Origin: Sordariomycetes sp. S80-01Y
Lineage: Eukaryota > Ascomycota > Sordariomycetes
Reading direction: 5' to 3'
Assembly (NCBI GenBank): GCA_037042185.1
Contig: JAXQJY010000032.1
Coordinates: 2,976,001-3,040,000, forward strand
DNA: 64,000 nucleotides
Shown: positions 45,357 to 55,903 of the stretch, piece after piece
Layout of the letters: each line of letters opens with the position of its first letter
How positions within the stretch are numbered: the stretch's first letter is position 1
Notes under the pieces: generated by a model
The model's database searches: none
Told to the model about the DNA's origin: nothing
What the model saw: only the letters and a program-made list of their open reading frames with translations
Translations under genes and position numbers: made by a program

Positions 45357-46909
45357 TCATGTGGGCAGGTTTCCCTTCCTCGCTCCGCACAGTCCGCATA
45401 TGCCACAATCCTGTGCATTATGGTACGATGTATTCGCACACTCACCAGCAGAGCACCTCCAAGCTCCACGTACGCGAGCTGGATCCAGAACGTTGGCGCA
45501 CATACTACATGTGACAGCCGTTGAAGGATTGGCGAAAGAGCACATTGAGCACATCGACCCGGTTCCGGCTTCCGGCCGCGAGGCTGCGAGACCTTCACCT
45601 GGCATCTTTCCTGATGGTTCTTCCAATTCTGAAGCTTCGCTTGCAGTGGAATCCTCATTCCCGAGAATGCGTGAGCGTGAAGTTTCCGGTGGTGCCTGCG
45701 GTATGTCTGCCATCTCTCGGGTTGATCTGAACCGTTCTGCTTTGACGCCCGACGTGTCGCCATCGGCCCACCGTTCGAAACTGTCGTCAAACTCAGGCTT
45801 GACGCCGGTAGTGGCCTGATTGACTGAGGCCTCGGGTATCTCCGCCAAACCTCTTGGCTCGTCCTCTGGATCTGGCTTGACCCTGGCAAAAACATCTCGT
45901 AGCTCCGCCATCTCATCCTGTGCCTCCGAATCAGCCCCTTCTTCGTCCTCACACACCTTTACCATCCCTCTGCCCTTGCCATCGAGGATTCTTTCCCCAT
46001 TAAAGTCGACAGCATCTTTAGATTCGAGGTCAGGAAAGTCCGAGTCCTCGTAGTCGCTCCCTGAGTCGCTCTCACCCTCGTCCTTGATGGGCAGCTTCTC
46101 CTCAACTTTCTGTGTCTCAAACCGAGCCAATGCGGCGGCGGCACGGAGTTCTCTCCCTCTAGCACTGCCGGCCACCCTGGGCTTGCCCTTGACCTTCTTC
46201 CCGTTTTCCAGCTTGACTTTCGTACTCTCATCCGCGCCAAGCGAAACACCGTGCTTACCGAACTTCTTCTCGATCCGCCTCTGCTTCCTTTCCTGGTAGC
46301 TCACCACGGGTTTCCTACCCCTCTTCCTACCTCTGCTCCTGAAAGTTCCTCCACAGGTATGCTCCGGCAGCAGCTCTCCCTCCCTGACAGTGTCCCTCTC
46401 CCACATACCCGTTCCCAGCCCTTTTCCCCTTCCCCAAAGCCCATCACCGGTGTACCCCTTACCCCAAAGCACGCGCATGCTAGCGGCGTAGCTATTCCTG
46501 ACAGCCCAGAAAGCTCGCGAGTGATTCATTTGTTTGCAATGCGCCAGCTCGTGCATCATCACCATCTGGACGTACTCGAAGGGTAGCCATCGACCGGAGG
46601 AGGGCGATTTGAGGACGAGCTGGATGACCTCGCCGGCGTTGAAGTTGCGGCCTACAAATTCGCGATTTGGAGGAAACTCCTCGAGGGTCATTACGTAGAG
46701 GTTGTGCTCACGCATAACTGGCACTGTACTTGTCAATCATGATTTAAGGAAAGCCAACAATGGGGATCAAACGAACAACATTGTGCTGCTATGCGCTCAA
46801 GAAAGTCATGAGCGATCTTCTCGTCCGAGCCTGACAGGGGCTTGATGAAGTTGATGTTCTCATTGGGCCTCGACTTGCGCACGTTGAGGCGTTGCAAGCC
46901 GAGCGGCAT
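45357..46909 (-). CDS. wss1: WLM-domain metalloprotease, Wss1-like
   Basis: Two exons, about 46777-46909 and 45357-46723, give 499 residues. The WLM domain covers about 1-160: MPLGLQRLNVRKSRPNENIN, FVGRNFNAGEVIQLVL and the zinc-protease site HELAHCKQMNHSRAFW (HExxH with a third His). A basic region and acidic linker follow. The C-terminus has RanBP2-type zinc-finger cysteines (SMCSMCSFANPSTAVTCSMC and a second cysteine-rich group CGICGLCG). Wss1/Spartan proteases remove DNA-protein crosslinks, often guided by SUMO. The donor of the single intron is uncertain: GTTCGT at 46771-46776 keeps one more residue and the usual spacing, GTTGTT three bases earlier in the intron is possible. Lies downstream of the sulfate permease on the same strand. 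Confidence 0.9.
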
Positions 46910-47305
46910 GATGGGCTCCTCCTTTCCGATTACGTGGGTTTATGGTGAGTTCGTATCAAGTCGAGGATTAGGTGCCAGACTTGGATGTGAAAAGAGATGC
47001 AGATTTCTTCAAGTAGCGTTTGTTACTGAATGTTGTGTGACGCAGATGAGACTAATCGAGGTCGAAAAGTGGCGACTGCGGTGGCGCACGCGTTAAGTGG
47101 TTCGCGGAATCCAACGCGATATCATGTGACATGCTCTCGTCCCCCTTTTCTTTAATACCTTCTCTACCTTACTATAGTAGGGCATTTCTACCGGTGGCCG
47201 AATTTTGTATGACAGAATCAATTACTTCAAACACTCCTAAAAAGAGAAAGGCGCTAAAGGCGCTTATATACGCTATGCTCTGCGCAGAGAAATTACACTT
47301 CGTTA
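46910..47305. other. Spacer between the WLM protease and the sulfate permease
   Basis: Upstream region of the WLM gene and 3' flank of the permease, about 400 bp. No gene seen. Confidence 0.6.
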
Positions 47306-49825
47306 TCATGATTGCTGAGCCTGCAGCGCCGCCCGATGCTCCTGTCTAGCTTCTGAATTCGCGACGGCTGATTGAACAGCACTCGTCAAATCCACGTGGA
47401 AGAGCGGCCTGTTGAGGCTGCTGACCACCAGGCCTTTACGCTTCTTCTTCTTCGACCCTCCAGGCTTGGACTTCTCCTCACCTAGTTCCCCCACCATATC
47501 GCCACCATCAGATGTTGGCGACAAGAGGGCTTCCGTAGGAGCTGTGGCTAAGGGCGCTGCCTCCTCATCCCGCGACAAGGTCGGGTTGAGGCGCAATTCT
47601 CTCTCGTTGGCGTCGACTTCTGCGGCTTCCGCTGCTGAACCATTACCTCCAATCTCAGCAACGCTAAAGATTGACTTCCATCGGTGATGCAGTCCATCGC
47701 TGGGTTTGGTAGGCACTCCAAAGCCGCCGGCCACGAGTGCGCGCTTTGTCCATCGATTGCTGATACAAGCGATGTGCCAGTCTACGACGTCTGGCGAAGC
47801 GTACATATCAAGCTGGTTGCGCACATCAATTAGCCGCTGTACAGACGTAATGTCAACATTGTTGACAGAGCTGAAGTCCAATATGATCGCTTTGAGCGTG
47901 GGCAGCTCATCAGTAGGACTTGTTGTCTGCCTAGCCTTGGCTGACTTCCGGGGCCCGGGGTTGTTCCAAGGGCGATCGCCGGCGCGCTCGAAGAACTCTT
48001 GGCTGGTCCTCCGCGTGCGAGCGCATATGAAGTCTGTAAGGAAGTCAAGCGAAGAGTTGGCGTTTGGGTAATTGAATCCTTCAGAAAACCGGTATATGAA
48101 AATGCCGGGGTGAGGGTTGGTGACCGTAACATCGGGATTTGAGCCGTCCCCATGATCTAGGGGGAGATACACGTTTCGAGCGGCGCTGGTAGACGGTTCT
48201 TCGAAAGTGCCGTACTGCCCGACAACTTCCCTGTGGTTGTCTCGGATGACATGATCCCCCAGGACGGAATGCACTTTGACCTTGCCGAGGAACTGTCCGC
48301 GAGCCTTGAGGATGCGGTAGAGCAAAATGGCCAACGAAAGGCCAACGGTGGTGTAGAGCCCATCCTCAATGTGGGTAAAGACACTGACCACGACGCCAAC
48401 AATGAAGACGAGGAACTCAACTGGCGAGACCTTCCAGAATTGATACGCCGTGTTTGGGGACGTGACCAGATCCCCGACTGCGTGGATGATTACAGCAGCC
48501 AGAGATGCACTCGGAATGAAGAAGAAGATGCCGGTCAAGAAGTATGTGGCAAGGAGCACGACCAGACCAGTGAAGATTCCGGCGGCCGGTGTTCGCACTC
48601 CTGCTTTGGATTTGATTGCCGTCCGACTGAATGAGCCGGTCGAGGGGTAGCCGCCGAGGAAAGGCCCCAGTATGTTGGTTACTCCAATGCTTACCATTTC
48701 TTGAGAGGGATCGATAGTGTAGTTGTTGACGCGTCCGAACGACTTGGCGATGGCAATGTGCTCCACCAGCATCACTATAACAGTGGCTGGTAGGTAGGAA
48801 GCAAAGGTGCCAACGAGATCTGCGTCGATGCGCGGTACACCGACATGTCTGAAACCCTGGGGGACGTGGCCCAAAATTTCGAAAGCTGGGTTGTCCCTCC
48901 TATTCCTGTTGATCACAAAGCTGACGACGGTGTAGAAAATGATGACGGCAACTGTCCGCATCGTGTTGATGAAGAAGATTGATCGCCTCCTCTTGGGAAA
49001 CCGCACTGCAGCCTTAGTCAAGGTGTTGCGAATGCCGTAGAGAATGAACAACGCAGATAAGCCCATCACAGCATCAATCTTAGCGTCCGGAAGATGCTTG
49101 AACGTGTTGATGATGACCTTGTACGGCGAGTCTCGGTTCGAGAAGCCCGTAACCCCCAGCAGCGCGGGCAGTTGGCTGGCGGCAATGGTGACTGCTGAGC
49201 CTGTCATGAAAGCCGAGAGGCAAGTGATGGAGATCAGATCAACAATCCAACCCCATCGTAGTAGTCCGATGCCAAGCACGATAGCCCCTGATACAATCGA
49301 CAAAGCAGACGCGATGGCATGAGATGATATGTCCCGTCCGGATGCATGCACAGCATTGACAACGTTCCCGACCAACGTCGAGAGAACCGCCACAGGACCG
49401 ATGGAGATGTCTTTGGAAGTACCGAAGATCCAGTAGAGCATGACTCCTACGAACGAAGAATAAAGGCCATACTGCGGGTCAAGCTTTGCCAGCATGGCAT
49501 ATGCCATGCCCTGGGGCACGACAACAGCACCAATCGTAACACCTGCGACAATGTCGGACGCTAGCCACTGCAGGTTGTAATGGCCGACCCAAGATAGACA
49601 TGGCAGTAAAGAGGCAGCATATTTGGAGAGCTCTTCGCCTGACGGTACTTGCTCCCAAAGCCATTCGGTCGAGGTGGGCTGGCCTTCGATGAAAGGATCA
49701 GTGGCCTGGGTGAGGAGCGGTTCGTCGCGCTGGGAGTCGGGAGTAAGAGGGTGCTCTGATCCATCCAAATCGACACCGAGAAGCCTAGCTACACCGCTTG
49801 CGGTAGCTTTCATCATTTGAGACAT
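47306..49825 (-). CDS. SulP-family sulfate permease with STAS domain
   Basis: A single exon of 839 residues. The membrane domain (about 60-530) shows the SulP signature LASDIVAGVTIGAVVVPQGM followed by AKLDPQYGLYSSF, and many hydrophobic helices. The cytosolic STAS domain (about 610-720) includes LKAIILDFSSVNNVDITSVQ. The tail ends with a lysine patch (SKKKKRKG). In fungi such proteins (SUL1/SUL2, CYS-13/CYS-14) import sulfate and are induced by sulfur starvation; which paralogue this is cannot be said. No clear sulfur-regulator site was found upstream. The first ATG gives a normal N-terminus. Divergent from the Bub2-like gene. Confidence 0.95.
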   Translation of the reverse strand: MSQMMKATASGVARLLGVDLDGSEHPLTPDSQRDEPLLTQATDPFIEGQPTSTEWLWEQVPSGEELSKYAASLLPCLSWVGHYNLQWLASDIVAGVTIGAVVVPQGMAYAMLAKLDPQYGLYSSFVGVMLYWIFGTSKDISIGPVAVLSTLVGNVVNAVHASGRDISSHAIASALSIVSGAIVLGIGLLRWGWIVDLISITCLSAFMTGSAVTIAASQLPALLGVTGFSNRDSPYKVIINTFKHLPDAKIDAVMGLSALFILYGIRNTLTKAAVRFPKRRRSIFFINTMRTVAVIIFYTVVSFVINRNRRDNPAFEILGHVPQGFRHVGVPRIDADLVGTFASYLPATVIVMLVEHIAIAKSFGRVNNYTIDPSQEMVSIGVTNILGPFLGGYPSTGSFSRTAIKSKAGVRTPAAGIFTGLVVLLATYFLTGIFFFIPSASLAAVIIHAVGDLVTSPNTAYQFWKVSPVEFLVFIVGVVVSVFTHIEDGLYTTVGLSLAILLYRILKARGQFLGKVKVHSVLGDHVIRDNHREVVGQYGTFEEPSTSAARNVYLPLDHGDGSNPDVTVTNPHPGIFIYRFSEGFNYPNANSSLDFLTDFICARTRRTSQEFFERAGDRPWNNPGPRKSAKARQTTSPTDELPTLKAIILDFSSVNNVDITSVQRLIDVRNQLDMYASPDVVDWHIACISNRWTKRALVAGGFGVPTKPSDGLHHRWKSIFSVAEIGGNGSAAEAAEVDANERELRLNPTLSRDEEAAPLATAPTEALLSPTSDGGDMVGELGEEKSKPGGSKKKKRKGLVVSSLNRPLFHVDLTSAVQSAVANSEARQEHRAALQAQQS

Positions 49826-50541
49826 ACTGACGCCGCGCCTAGCGGATCAGTTTTGGAGATAGGCGCCGTCCTGGCAGAGGCCGCATGGACAGGGCGAGGT
49901 GACGCAGGTGAGTGCCGACGGTCCGTGGCCGGTTCATGGCAGTCTCATCGCTCTCGACAGGCTGGGTGCTCTGCAGGCAAGCAGCTATCGTCCCTGCGAA
50001 TGTTCCTGAAAGTCCTTTGAAAGAGTGCTGTGATCCGTTGCGGGTGAGGCGGTCAGGAGAAGTGTGAGCCTGAAACTCGGGGAGCATGGCAGGTTTGTTT
50101 GTCAGTGGCCGATGGCGGGGAAGACGCCGATCATTGATACTGGAATCCCATGGGGGGGATCATCGGTCGTCACATTGAGAGCATGCATTAGCATTCGAGA
50201 AAGGCGGTTGCCGGCACAGGGAGCCCATCATGAGGGTCTCGTGGTTTGTTGTCTTGGGTGATACTGCCGTGGTCATGAGGAGCATCATGACATAGAGGCG
50301 CTGATGACGTGCTTGGGCAAGACAACCTTCGGATTTGACTCTCCGATGCGATGGGCCGGGATTCACGATGAACAGTTGCAAACCAGAGGAAGTGCTTGCA
50401 GACAGGAGAGACACAGCGTCTGGCCAGCAACATAGCTTATGTTCTCCTGATAAATTGAAGAGTACCTTTTCATTGTTTCACAGCTGCTGCAGTGCAACTT
50501 TGAAGCCTGTCTGACGCGAAAATTCGCGATGCGCGCCCCTA
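49826..50541. promoter_or_regulatory. Divergent region between sulfate permease and Bub2-like gene
   Basis: About 0.7 kb between opposite start codons. The right end carries an inverted repeat CGCGAA..TTCGCG (see separate entry). Confidence 0.6.
50514..50528. promoter_or_regulatory. CGCGAA/TTCGCG inverted repeat, possible MBF/SBF-like site
   Basis: ACGCGAAAATTCGCG contains two CGCGAA half-sites facing each other with a 2-nt gap. Such sequences resemble the CGCGAAA/ACGCG cell-cycle boxes bound by MBF/SBF-type factors. It is 14 bp before the first ATG of the Bub2-like gene and 116 bp before the second in-frame ATG. Confidence 0.35.
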
Positions 50542-52074
50542 ATGAACCTTGCCCAGCCTCCCCGCCATGAGCACCATCCATCATCACCGCCCTCACTTCC
50601 CACCACCTCCACCGCGGCACATGCCACGAACTCACGCCTGACGATGCCCTCACCCGCCCGCGACCGCGATCCCACCATCCTCAACCCCCCTCTGGTCACC
50701 GAACTCCAGCCGCCCCCCTCCCCGCGCACCCACCGCGCCCTCCGCCGTCTACAGTCCGCCCACACCCTGGGCGCCAGCCGCGACAACCCCAACCGCAACT
50801 CCCTCCCCAGTGCGCCGAGCTTGATATCTCAGCAGCGGCAACAGCAGCAAACTCGCAGCGGCTCTCCCACAAGATCAGCAGCAGGCCATTCAGGTGCACA
50901 TCGCCGGGCGCGAGCAAATAGTGACGCCACGCCCCCCCTCGTCCACCAGCACAACCTGCTCCACAACCTGCGCCGCCCGTCCTCCCAGAAACCCGTCTTC
51001 TCACACGGGCACCTCTCCCTCGACAAGATCATCCGCGAAGGCCCCGCCGATGGGGACTTCAACGGCGCATTAGAGTCCGCGAGATGGAAGGTCGTCGACG
51101 AGGGCGTTAAGAGCGCCGACGACGGCATGTCCACCGTGCGGATCTACGTATGGCTCATCATGCTGGATGCTCCTGTATTGGGGACCGATGATTACCTGAA
51201 GTTGATTCACAGGGGCGCGAGTCCGGCGTACAGCAAGATCCGGAACGACACGTTTCGGACCTTGACTACGGATCCGTTGTTCAGACGGAGGGTCAGCGAA
51301 GCGAGCTTGATTAGACTCCTAAATGCGGTGGCTTGGACGATGTACGATGCTAGAGAGGAGGAGAAATTGGTTGTGCCGGAACAAAAACATAGCATGGCGA
51401 GGGTTAGTCTCGCGAGCAACGCTTCGGAGAGTGAGTCAAGCACGTTCTTAACAGCGAAAACCAACTAACGAGACAGAATCCGGGGGCGTCGAGCCAGGGG
51501 TCTATGTTCAGGGCATGAACGTCCTCGCTGCACCCTTTCTCTACGCCGCGCGCTCAGAGGCCGAGGCTTTCGCAGCTTTCCACACGCTCATCACCCGTGA
51601 GTGCCCAGGCTACATCCGCGGCGCCATGGACGGCGTCCACCGCGGCCTGGCGCTGGTAGACAAGGTCCTCGCCATAGTCGACGCCAAGTTGGCCATGCAT
51701 CTCACGGCAAAGGGCCTGTCCGCCGAGATCTACGCCTTCCCGTCGGTGCTGACGCTGTGTGCTTGCACGCCACCGCTGCCCGAGGTGCTGAGACTGTGGG
51801 ACTTTTTGTTCGCATATGGCCCGCACCTAAACATCGTCTGCATCGTGGCGCAGTTGACCATTATGCGGTCGCAGATCCTTTCGTCTCCGAGGTATGTCCT
51901 TAATCTTCAATCCCGCTGCCGGAACAGCTGAGACTGACGTGTTGCTGCAGTCCGAACAAGGTCTTGCGGTCCTTTCCCCAACTCAACGCGGACCTGGTGA
52001 AGAGCGTAACGATCGGCATCATCAAGAAGATACCAGACGACGTCTACGCTGAAATCGTGCACCATGCCCTTTGA
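50542..52074 (+). CDS. bub2: TBC-domain GTPase-activating protein, Bub2/Cdc16-like
   Basis: Three exons: 50542-51430, 51477-51891 and 51951-52074, giving 475 residues. After a proline/serine-rich N-terminus of about 140 residues comes the TBC domain: RIYVWLIMLDAPVLGTDDYL, YVQGMNVLAAPFLYAARSE and EVLRLWDFLFAYGPHLNI. The sequence matches Bub2 (yeast) and Cdc16 (fission yeast), which with Byr4/Bfa1 restrain the Tem1/Spg1 GTPase in the mitotic exit or septation network. The classic TBC arginine-finger motif IxxDxxR is not obvious in the first part, so the catalytic arginine needs alignment. The internal ATG at 50644 (MPSPARDRDP) is a strong alternative start. Both introns are canonical (46 and 59 nt). 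Confidence 0.9.
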
Positions 52075-52696
52075 GCTCGGCAGGTGGAGGCACATAGCAG
52101 GCTTGGGAAGGAAGCCACCCAGTTTCGGGTTCAGAGGCGCAGGTTGGAAAGCTGAAGGAGAGGCGCACAGGGACATGCGCGAGGCTGCAGTTTCGCATCT
52201 TTCAGGGAGTAAAAAGGCTTGCTTTTGGTACACGTCGTCTCTACGGCGGCTTTGGGTCAGGCATGGAAATGGGGGTCGGGCTCACAAAACAGGATAATGT
52301 ACAATAACGAGGGCATGCATGACTTAATGAAATAACATGAACATGGAGTATTCCACTGGATGAATTCCAATTTATTGAATGGTTTCCTGTAAGAAGCGAA
52401 AGGGCGCCCAAAATAGGCTAGGTATCCTATGTGAAAAAAGGGGAGACCGTCGACAAAAGAGAGTCGAAAAGTCCAAAATATCAAACCCAAACGCCGCTAG
52501 TAATGCTGCATGCTATGATGTAGTGCCCACCTCTAGGTAAGTCTATGCTTCGCGTCTTCGTCTCTTCATCCGGTCTTCACTTTTTACCTCAGGCGCGTGA
52601 TACGTCGTTTGTACGCGAGGTGTTTTCCGTCTATCCGTCATCGTAACCATCAAATCTCTCAAGTTCTCATCGACGTTCAGCATCCAGTCATCCAAG
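52075..52696. other. Intergenic region
   Basis: 3' flank of the Bub2-like gene and promoter of the small secreted protein. Nothing else seen. Confidence 0.55.
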
Positions 52697-53146
52697 ATGC
52701 GTTTCGTCCCGGTCGTACTTCTCGCCATCGCCACGGTAGCTAGGGCCACGACGAGTGTGTCGTCACGCATGCTGGCCAGGTAAGGGCTTGCAACTGATCA
52801 GACCAAACGTGCGAGCTAACACAGCGCTAGCACCGGTGGTTTCCTCCCTCCGTTTCGCCAGACGATGCATCGCCGTGAGGCGGACGCGACCATCATCAGC
52901 GTGACGGCAAATATGGCCCAAACTGTCACTGTCGACGCGCGACCGACCGCTCAAGCGCTCATGAAGGCAGGCGACGATGGCCCCGTTAACAAGAGCCTCG
53001 CCGAAAAGAAGGGTGCTCCGGTCAGTAACGGCAGCCCTGCTGTTAAGCCTCCACCTCCACAGAATGCTGTGGCGATAGCCGCCCTCGTCCAACCTTGCCA
53101 GCTCATCACCTTGAGCGGGATCTTTCTCGCAGCAACTTTCGTCTAA
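52697..53146 (+). CDS. Small secreted protein, possibly GPI-anchored
   Basis: Two exons, 52697-52779 and 52825-53146, with a 45-nt intron, give 134 residues. The N-terminus MRFVPVVLLAIATVARA is a signal peptide. The mature part is polar with Ala, Pro, Lys and Thr and only one cysteine. The C-terminus, after PPPPQNAVAIAALVQPCQ, is a hydrophobic stretch (LITLSGIFLAATFV) ending the protein, as in GPI-attachment signals. No domain is recognised. It could be a cell-wall or surface protein; effector function is not shown. It converges with the Izh3-type gene. Confidence 0.7.
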
Positions 53147-53251
53147 TCGGGAGCTGTACCATTGCCTGTTGAGGCAAGGATTGATCCGCACTCGATCGAA
53201 TTATTTCGGGCACCCCTCGCTCAAGCTCCCGGCTGGGTTGAAATGCGGATC

Positions 53252-54793
53252 TCAGTAGGCAGGACATCCACCCTCGGCACGGTGGAAGGCGTTAGAGAAG
53301 AACTGCTGCATAGCTGTGTAATGAAACAAGATGCCGCCCAGCACGGCCGCGTGCCACAAATTGTGACTCCCTCCGATGTAGTCGAACCATCCGGGGCACC
53401 ACCTCTCAGGGATCTTACTCGCATAGACGACAGCGCCTCCGAGGTACGCAGCAAGTGACTTGACAATGGGCGAGTAAAAGTTGTACACGAACTCGGGCCC
53501 ATGAGACCAGTACAGCTGTACAATGGGCAGGAAACCGGTGATGGCCAGGCCGACGTAGAAGGCTACTCGCGCCCAGGCCATGTCGGCTCCATTGAAGGCG
53601 GGATGCCACGGCAGAACGACACCGCCAATCCCAAGGAAAGCTGAGGCACCCATGTACGTCCACCTGCTGACGGGGTCACAGTAGAATGCAGTGTACTCGG
53701 TCGTCATGATGGAGGCGGCGATGAGGAGCGAGATGCCGGTGTAGTCAACACATGCAAACATGGACATGGTCTTCACATCGGCCATGGCGTTCATGGTATG
53801 CCAGATGCATGAGCAGATGAGCGTCAGGCACGCCATGACGAAGAAGACGGCGGCAACGAACACGTCACTGTTTGTGCTAAGGGAGAAGTTGGTGCTCGTG
53901 GGGTAGAAGTAGAAGGCGACGCAGAGGACTAGGACGAGGCCGATAGCATGGGACCAGATGTTGAAGAACTCGTTGGAGATGTTGAATGCCGATCCGACAG
54001 CCTCGACGTACGTCTCGGTGAAGCGATAGCCTTTGCGGATGTGGGGGTTGTTTCGCCACGGGGTAGGGAGGTCTTCGTAGACCAGCAGTCCGGTTTCCTT
54101 GGCCTGGATGAGGGCTTGCTGGATATGTTCTTCTAGGGTCCAGGCGGCGCGGCGGGCTCGCTCGAGACCCTCATCTACAACTTCACGCGCCCTCTCCATA
54201 CTTTCGTGGGCCATGCGGCGACCTTCACCCATGAAGGCGCCGGCGGCATGGGCGGCGTTGGCGAATCCATGCTCTCGCAACTTGTACGCCCTGTCCTCGA
54301 AGTCGGACAGCATGCTCTCCAGCAGGTCTATGCCCAGGCGGGCCTTCTCGTTCAAGGACTCGGCGGCGTCGAGGGTCTCTTGATATCGAGCCTCGACGGT
54401 TTCGACCATGACGTGCAAGCGCCGCCGCCCTTCGCCGAGGACTTCTTCGGAGGCTTGAGAGCATCGGGTCCGGACCGCCTGCAACGTTGTGAAGGCCCGG
54501 GCTATGCTGGAGTCTTTGGTGAGGTCGGCGTAGGAATAGTTTTCCAGGTATTCCAGACGGCGCTCGAGTTCCGAGAGAAACAAGTCGACCTTGAGGAGCA
54601 GCCCGTCTTCGGTGTCCATGATGTGGGATACGATGGACTTTCGTCTCGGGATGAAGAATGAATGCCGGCGTTTCCGGACGGGTTCAGCGCCGGGACGCAG
54701 GTCGGAGCCGGACGAAGAAGCGACGAGGTCGTCGTCTTTGACGCTGGCACCGGCGGCGCAGGTCGAGGTAAGCGCTGTCGTAACGTCACTCAT
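53252..54793 (-). CDS. izh3: PAQR/hemolysin III-family membrane receptor, Izh3-like
   Basis: A single exon of 513 residues. About 270 N-terminal residues are cytosolic with a basic patch (RKRRHSFFIPRRKS) and long amphipathic helices. The C-terminal part has seven hydrophobic helices and the PAQR markers: SNEFFNIWSH, SCIWHTMNA, the Asp in CVDYTGISLLI, and GGSHNLWHAAVLGG with the zinc-binding HxxxH. Long N-terminal extensions mark the yeast Izh3 type, linked to zinc and sterol homeostasis; ceramidase activity is known for relatives. Ends EGGCPAY. Intact. Confidence 0.93.
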   Translation of the reverse strand: MSDVTTALTSTCAAGASVKDDDLVASSSGSDLRPGAEPVRKRRHSFFIPRRKSIVSHIMDTEDGLLLKVDLFLSELERRLEYLENYSYADLTKDSSIARAFTTLQAVRTRCSQASEEVLGEGRRRLHVMVETVEARYQETLDAAESLNEKARLGIDLLESMLSDFEDRAYKLREHGFANAAHAAGAFMGEGRRMAHESMERAREVVDEGLERARRAAWTLEEHIQQALIQAKETGLLVYEDLPTPWRNNPHIRKGYRFTETYVEAVGSAFNISNEFFNIWSHAIGLVLVLCVAFYFYPTSTNFSLSTNSDVFVAAVFFVMACLTLICSCIWHTMNAMADVKTMSMFACVDYTGISLLIAASIMTTEYTAFYCDPVSRWTYMGASAFLGIGGVVLPWHPAFNGADMAWARVAFYVGLAITGFLPIVQLYWSHGPEFVYNFYSPIVKSLAAYLGGAVVYASKIPERWCPGWFDYIGGSHNLWHAAVLGGILFHYTAMQQFFSNAFHRAEGGCPAY

Positions 54794-55903
54794 GTTGCGG
54801 GAAGATCGGAAGTCATGCCTCAGTCGGCGCGCGGGCGTGACGGCTCGGGATCTGAACGTAAGGTATGGAGAAAAGAGTTTGTTGTTGCTCGGGCGTCGAA
54901 GGACCAGACGTTGGGCCCATAAGCAGCACGCGCGGGGGCGGAGCAGACCAATTGGCTGGGTTTGCGATCAACGGGTCCGATGGGGACGTCTGCGCGTGTC
55001 TATCAAGGTCGTATCCGTTGGGGCGAATGCGATGGGCAATGTGCGATGTGCGATGTGCGATGGCGCGTGTGTGTGGTCTCGCTCAGCCGCCGCTCCTCGT
55101 GACTCGCAGTGTCTTGCCTGGGGAGTGATAGAGACTGGTAGGACGGTTCGATGACGATGAGCGATTTGGGCCGACTGCGATGCGCAGGCTCGTTGAGATC
55201 GGCTCGGGTCAGGTCAGGCGGAGTTGCGGATACCCAGCGCTCACTAAGGCCATCACTCACTGGCACTCGTAGGCTTTTGCTGGTTCGGGGCGTGCCAAGG
55301 GCCGCGATGGACCCTTCCACCTTGGCTCTTACCTTGGCTCTGGGCGAGCTGAAGGCGAATGTTGTTGAAGCCCAACCAATCACGCCCCGGCTCACGGCCC
55401 CTCTTGGGTGGGTTCGATTTCGCCTCTCTCCGCTGCGCCCAGCGCTATAGCAGCTATAGTACGAGTACTTTGGCCACTACCGAGTCCTGCCGGGCTCAAC
55501 ACCTCAGACTGCTAAGACTGGGTGACTCTGCCACGAATCTGATCAAGAGGCACAAAATCAAGAGCAGTCGTCCTCTTCGGGTTGAATCAAGTGCGACGGG
55601 ATTTTTGAGACGTAGAGGTTAGGATTCCCTCCAAAGGTCTACCAGGGCCTCAAGTCGTTTGCGCCAGGCACGAGAGCGTCCGTCCTTGCAGCCCTCGCAT
55701 AGTCACCCAATTTCCGTCCGCTTTTGGGCGACGCTTGCGGTGGGGTTCAAGTTCAACTGTTGAGACCTCGCTTGTGCAACAGGTCCGGGAAGCGATCCGC
55801 GTCGTCTCGGTCTGCTCTCCATCCAGATTGCAATTAACGGCTTTAATGATCAATAGTTATTTCGCAAAGGCCGGTGCTTCTAATCACTTGTTACATCTGA
55901 TGC
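54794..55903. other. Intergenic region
   Basis: Promoter of the PAQR gene and 3' flank of the MFS gene. At 55024-55060 there is a short repeat of GCGATGTGC-like units. No gene supported. Confidence 0.5.

Noticed and set aside
45233-45952. 240-codon minus-strand frame overlapping the WLM protease
   Set aside because: Alternative frame of the true gene, without domain.
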